Shown here piece by piece: positions 6,805-7,735 of a DNA stretch of 7,735 nt. The translations under genes and the position numbers were made by a program. Numbering within the stretch: the stretch's first letter is position 1; each line of letters opens with the position of its first letter. The notes under the pieces were generated by a model that saw only the letters and a list, made by a program, of their open reading frames with translations, did not search any database and had not been told where the DNA came from. Source of the stretch: UBA7803 sp049454295 (GTDB lineage: Bacteria > Pseudomonadota > Gammaproteobacteria > Pseudomonadales > Azotimanducaceae). The stretch covers positions 1 through 7,735 of the forward strand of contig JBMTYG010000138.1 of the NCBI GenBank assembly GCA_049454295.1, given 5' to 3'.

Positions 6805-7652
6805 GCGCGCAGGCTCGACGCGAGCAGGTCCGGTTTGCGGTATCCCGGGGTCTGTCGCAGCGAAGGGCGTGCGCGCTGCTGTCGGTGGCAAGGTCGACCA
6901 TGAGCTACAGGTCGAAGATGCTGGAGAAAAATGTGCCAGTGCTGGCTGCTATGGCGTCGCTGTCGTCGATGTATCCACGGTTCGGCTATCGGCGGATGCA
7001 TATCTTCCTGGGGCGCCAGGGTTTCAAGATAGGACATGGTCGGGTTTGGCGCTTGTGGAGCCAGGGTGGTATGCAAGTGCCGCGTAAGCGGCCCAGAAAA
7101 CGCGTGGCAAGCAGCAGGCCGCGTGTGTATGCGCCGACCGGACCCGGCCAGGTCTGGGCGTATGACTTCGTGCATGACGCCTGCGCCAATGGCCAGCAGC
7201 TCAAATGCCTGACCGTCATAGATGAGTTTACCAAGGTGAGCCTGGCCATCGATGTGGCGGGATCGATCCGCTCGGGACGTGTGGTAGAGACGTTAGCGAA
7301 GCTCGTCAGCCTCCATGGTGCGCCTCGCTATGTACGGTCAGACAATGGCCCGGAATTCGTGTCGCGTGCCATCTTGCGCTGGGCCAAAGCGGAAAATGTG
7401 GATATCGCGTTCATCGACCCTGGAAAGCCTTGGCAGAATGGCGTCGACGAAAGCTTCAACGGCAAGTTCCGGGACGAGTGCTTAAGCCTGGAGTGGTTCA
7501 GAAACCGAACAGAAGCCAAGGTCGTCATCGAGCAGTGGCGACAGCATTACAACGAGGTTCGACCCCACAGTAGCCTAGGCTATCGGACACCGAATGAGTT
7601 TGTGCAGCAAGGGTGTTCAACCATGAAACCGAGGGCTGTCGCTCTCCAGTAA
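6798..7652 (+). CDS. IS3-family transposase OrfB (DDE integrase catalytic domain)
   Basis: The 284-residue frame overlaps the end of orfA by 7 bases in the -1 frame and is normally expressed as the C-terminal part of OrfAB. A short N-terminal helical region is followed by an HTH_21-like segment (about 46-97, with FGYRRMHIFL and VWRLWSQGGM). The RNase H-like integrase core starts near residue 114. The triad is D123 (WAYDF), D182 (RSDNGPEF) and E218 (DESFNGKF). Thirty-five residues separate D182 and E218, the exact DD(35)E spacing, and R225 stands seven residues after the glutamate. The C-terminus HYNEVRPHSSLGYRTPNEF is the standard rve_3 ending. No frameshift or premature stop is seen, so the catalytic core looks functional. 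Tandem TAA codons end it. Confidence 0.94.
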   Translation: MVSAQARREQVRFAVSRGLSQRRACALLSVARSTMSYRSKMLEKNVPVLAAMASLSSMYPRFGYRRMHIFLGRQGFKIGHGRVWRLWSQGGMQVPRKRPRKRVASSRPRVYAPTGPGQVWAYDFVHDACANGQQLKCLTVIDEFTKVSLAIDVAGSIRSGRVVETLAKLVSLHGAPRYVRSDNGPEFVSRAILRWAKAENVDIAFIDPGKPWQNGVDESFNGKFRDECLSLEWFRNRTEAKVVIEQWRQHYNEVRPHSSLGYRTPNEFVQQGCSTMKPRAVALQ

Positions 7653-7656
7653 TAAC

Positions 7657-7681
7657 TGGTCCGAAGAAACGTGGCAGGTCA
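7657..7681 (-). repeat. right terminal inverted repeat (IRR) of the IS
   Basis: Read on the - strand from 7681 it starts TGACCTGC and ends TCGGACCA, matching the outer and inner 8 bases of the left end, with a diverged 9-base middle. It begins 4 bases after the orfB TAA, which is itself followed directly by a second in-frame TAA. Confidence 0.9.
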
Positions 7682-7735
7682 GCAGCATGCAACTGCAACC
7701 CGAGCGCCGCGATGACCTTCATGATGGTCGCAAAT
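7682..7735 (-). pseudogene. 3' end of an XRE/HigA-like antitoxin gene, interrupted by the IS
   Basis: The - strand from the right window edge to the IS reads FATIMKVIAALGLQLHA, closely resembling the C-terminal helix region of addiction-module antidote proteins (HigA / HTH-XRE type), which typically end in a segment like F-x-T-x-x-K-V-x-x-A-L-G-L-x-L-x-A. Only 17-18 codons lie in the window; the HTH domain and start are beyond it. At 7681 the frame crosses into the IS right repeat and continues 51 residues (DLPRFFGP onward) to a stop at 7525-7527, so the natural end is replaced by IS-encoded residues. In this class the toxin gene usually precedes the antitoxin, so it would also lie to the right. 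The call rests on a short peptide; an ordinary XRE regulator is an alternative. Confidence 0.5.

Larger units (their letters stand above)
6472..7681 (+). mobile_element. complete IS3-family insertion sequence, 1210 bp
   Basis: The element is bounded by imperfect terminal inverted repeats (6472-6497 and 7657-7681), both beginning TGACCTGC when read inward. It contains two overlapping frames, orfA and orfB, joined by an A7 slippery site. This is the standard IS3-family plan: a helix-turn-helix/leucine-zipper OrfA and a DDE OrfB, fused as OrfAB transposase by -1 frameshifting. The protein sequences look most like the IS407-type subgroup, but that is from memory and not certain. All visible functional parts are intact, so it may be active. 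No 3- or 4-base direct repeat flanks it: the left flank ends TCGG and the right flank begins GCAG. Confidence 0.93.

Noticed and set aside
1..7735. CRISPR array, tRNA, rRNA or riboswitch
   Set aside because: No regularly spaced direct repeats, cloverleaf-like segment or conserved aptamer pattern was seen, and nearly all sequence is occupied by protein-coding genes.

Overview
The window is GC-rich and gene-dense. Spacing is tight (4-12 bases inside operons), and Shine-Dalgarno sites precede most starts. Together with the Tat-type signal, the Rieske/GMC/FAH enzyme mix and the IS3-family element, this points to a Pseudomonadota (proteobacterial) chromosome or accessory region. Genus cannot be read from the sequence.

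Left and middle (2-5121) hold a catabolic island of five genes in two convergent units. The + strand unit is a 5'-truncated SnoaL/NTF2-like gene followed 4 bases later by a Rieske non-heme iron oxygenase alpha subunit. The - strand unit, read right to left from about 5121, is a zinc-dependent alcohol dehydrogenase, then a fumarylacetoacetate-hydrolase (FAH) family enzyme, then an FAD-dependent GMC oxidoreductase, with gaps of 8 and 12 bases. The two units meet tail to tail in one CTAG palindrome that supplies both stop codons. A reasonable inference is oxidative breakdown of an aromatic, alicyclic or terpenoid/steroid-like compound: hydroxylation by the Rieske enzyme, alcohol oxidation by the GMC and zinc enzymes, and C-C or acylpyruvate-type cleavage by the FAH-family protein. 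The substrate is unknown. No ferredoxin, reductase or ring-cleavage dioxygenase is present in the window.

The 5122-5288 intergenic region is divergent. It carries an imperfect palindrome next to the dehydrogenase gene and a sigma70-like promoter for the + strand gene to its right. That gene (5289-6464) encodes an S66-family LD-carboxypeptidase. Its likely GTG start gives a clear twin-arginine signal, so it is probably exported and not a catabolic enzyme.

Right end (6472-7681): a structurally complete IS3-family insertion sequence of 1210 bp. It has terminal inverted repeats, orfA, an A7 slippery site, and orfB with an intact DD(35)E catalytic triad. It begins only 7 bases after the carboxypeptidase stop codon and has no visible target-site duplication. 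On its far side, the - strand encodes a peptide resembling the C-terminus of HigA/XRE-type addiction-module antitoxins. The element therefore appears to have landed in, or recombined into, the 3' end of a toxin-antitoxin gene, most of which lies beyond the window.

No stretch longer than 300 bases is without a gene.
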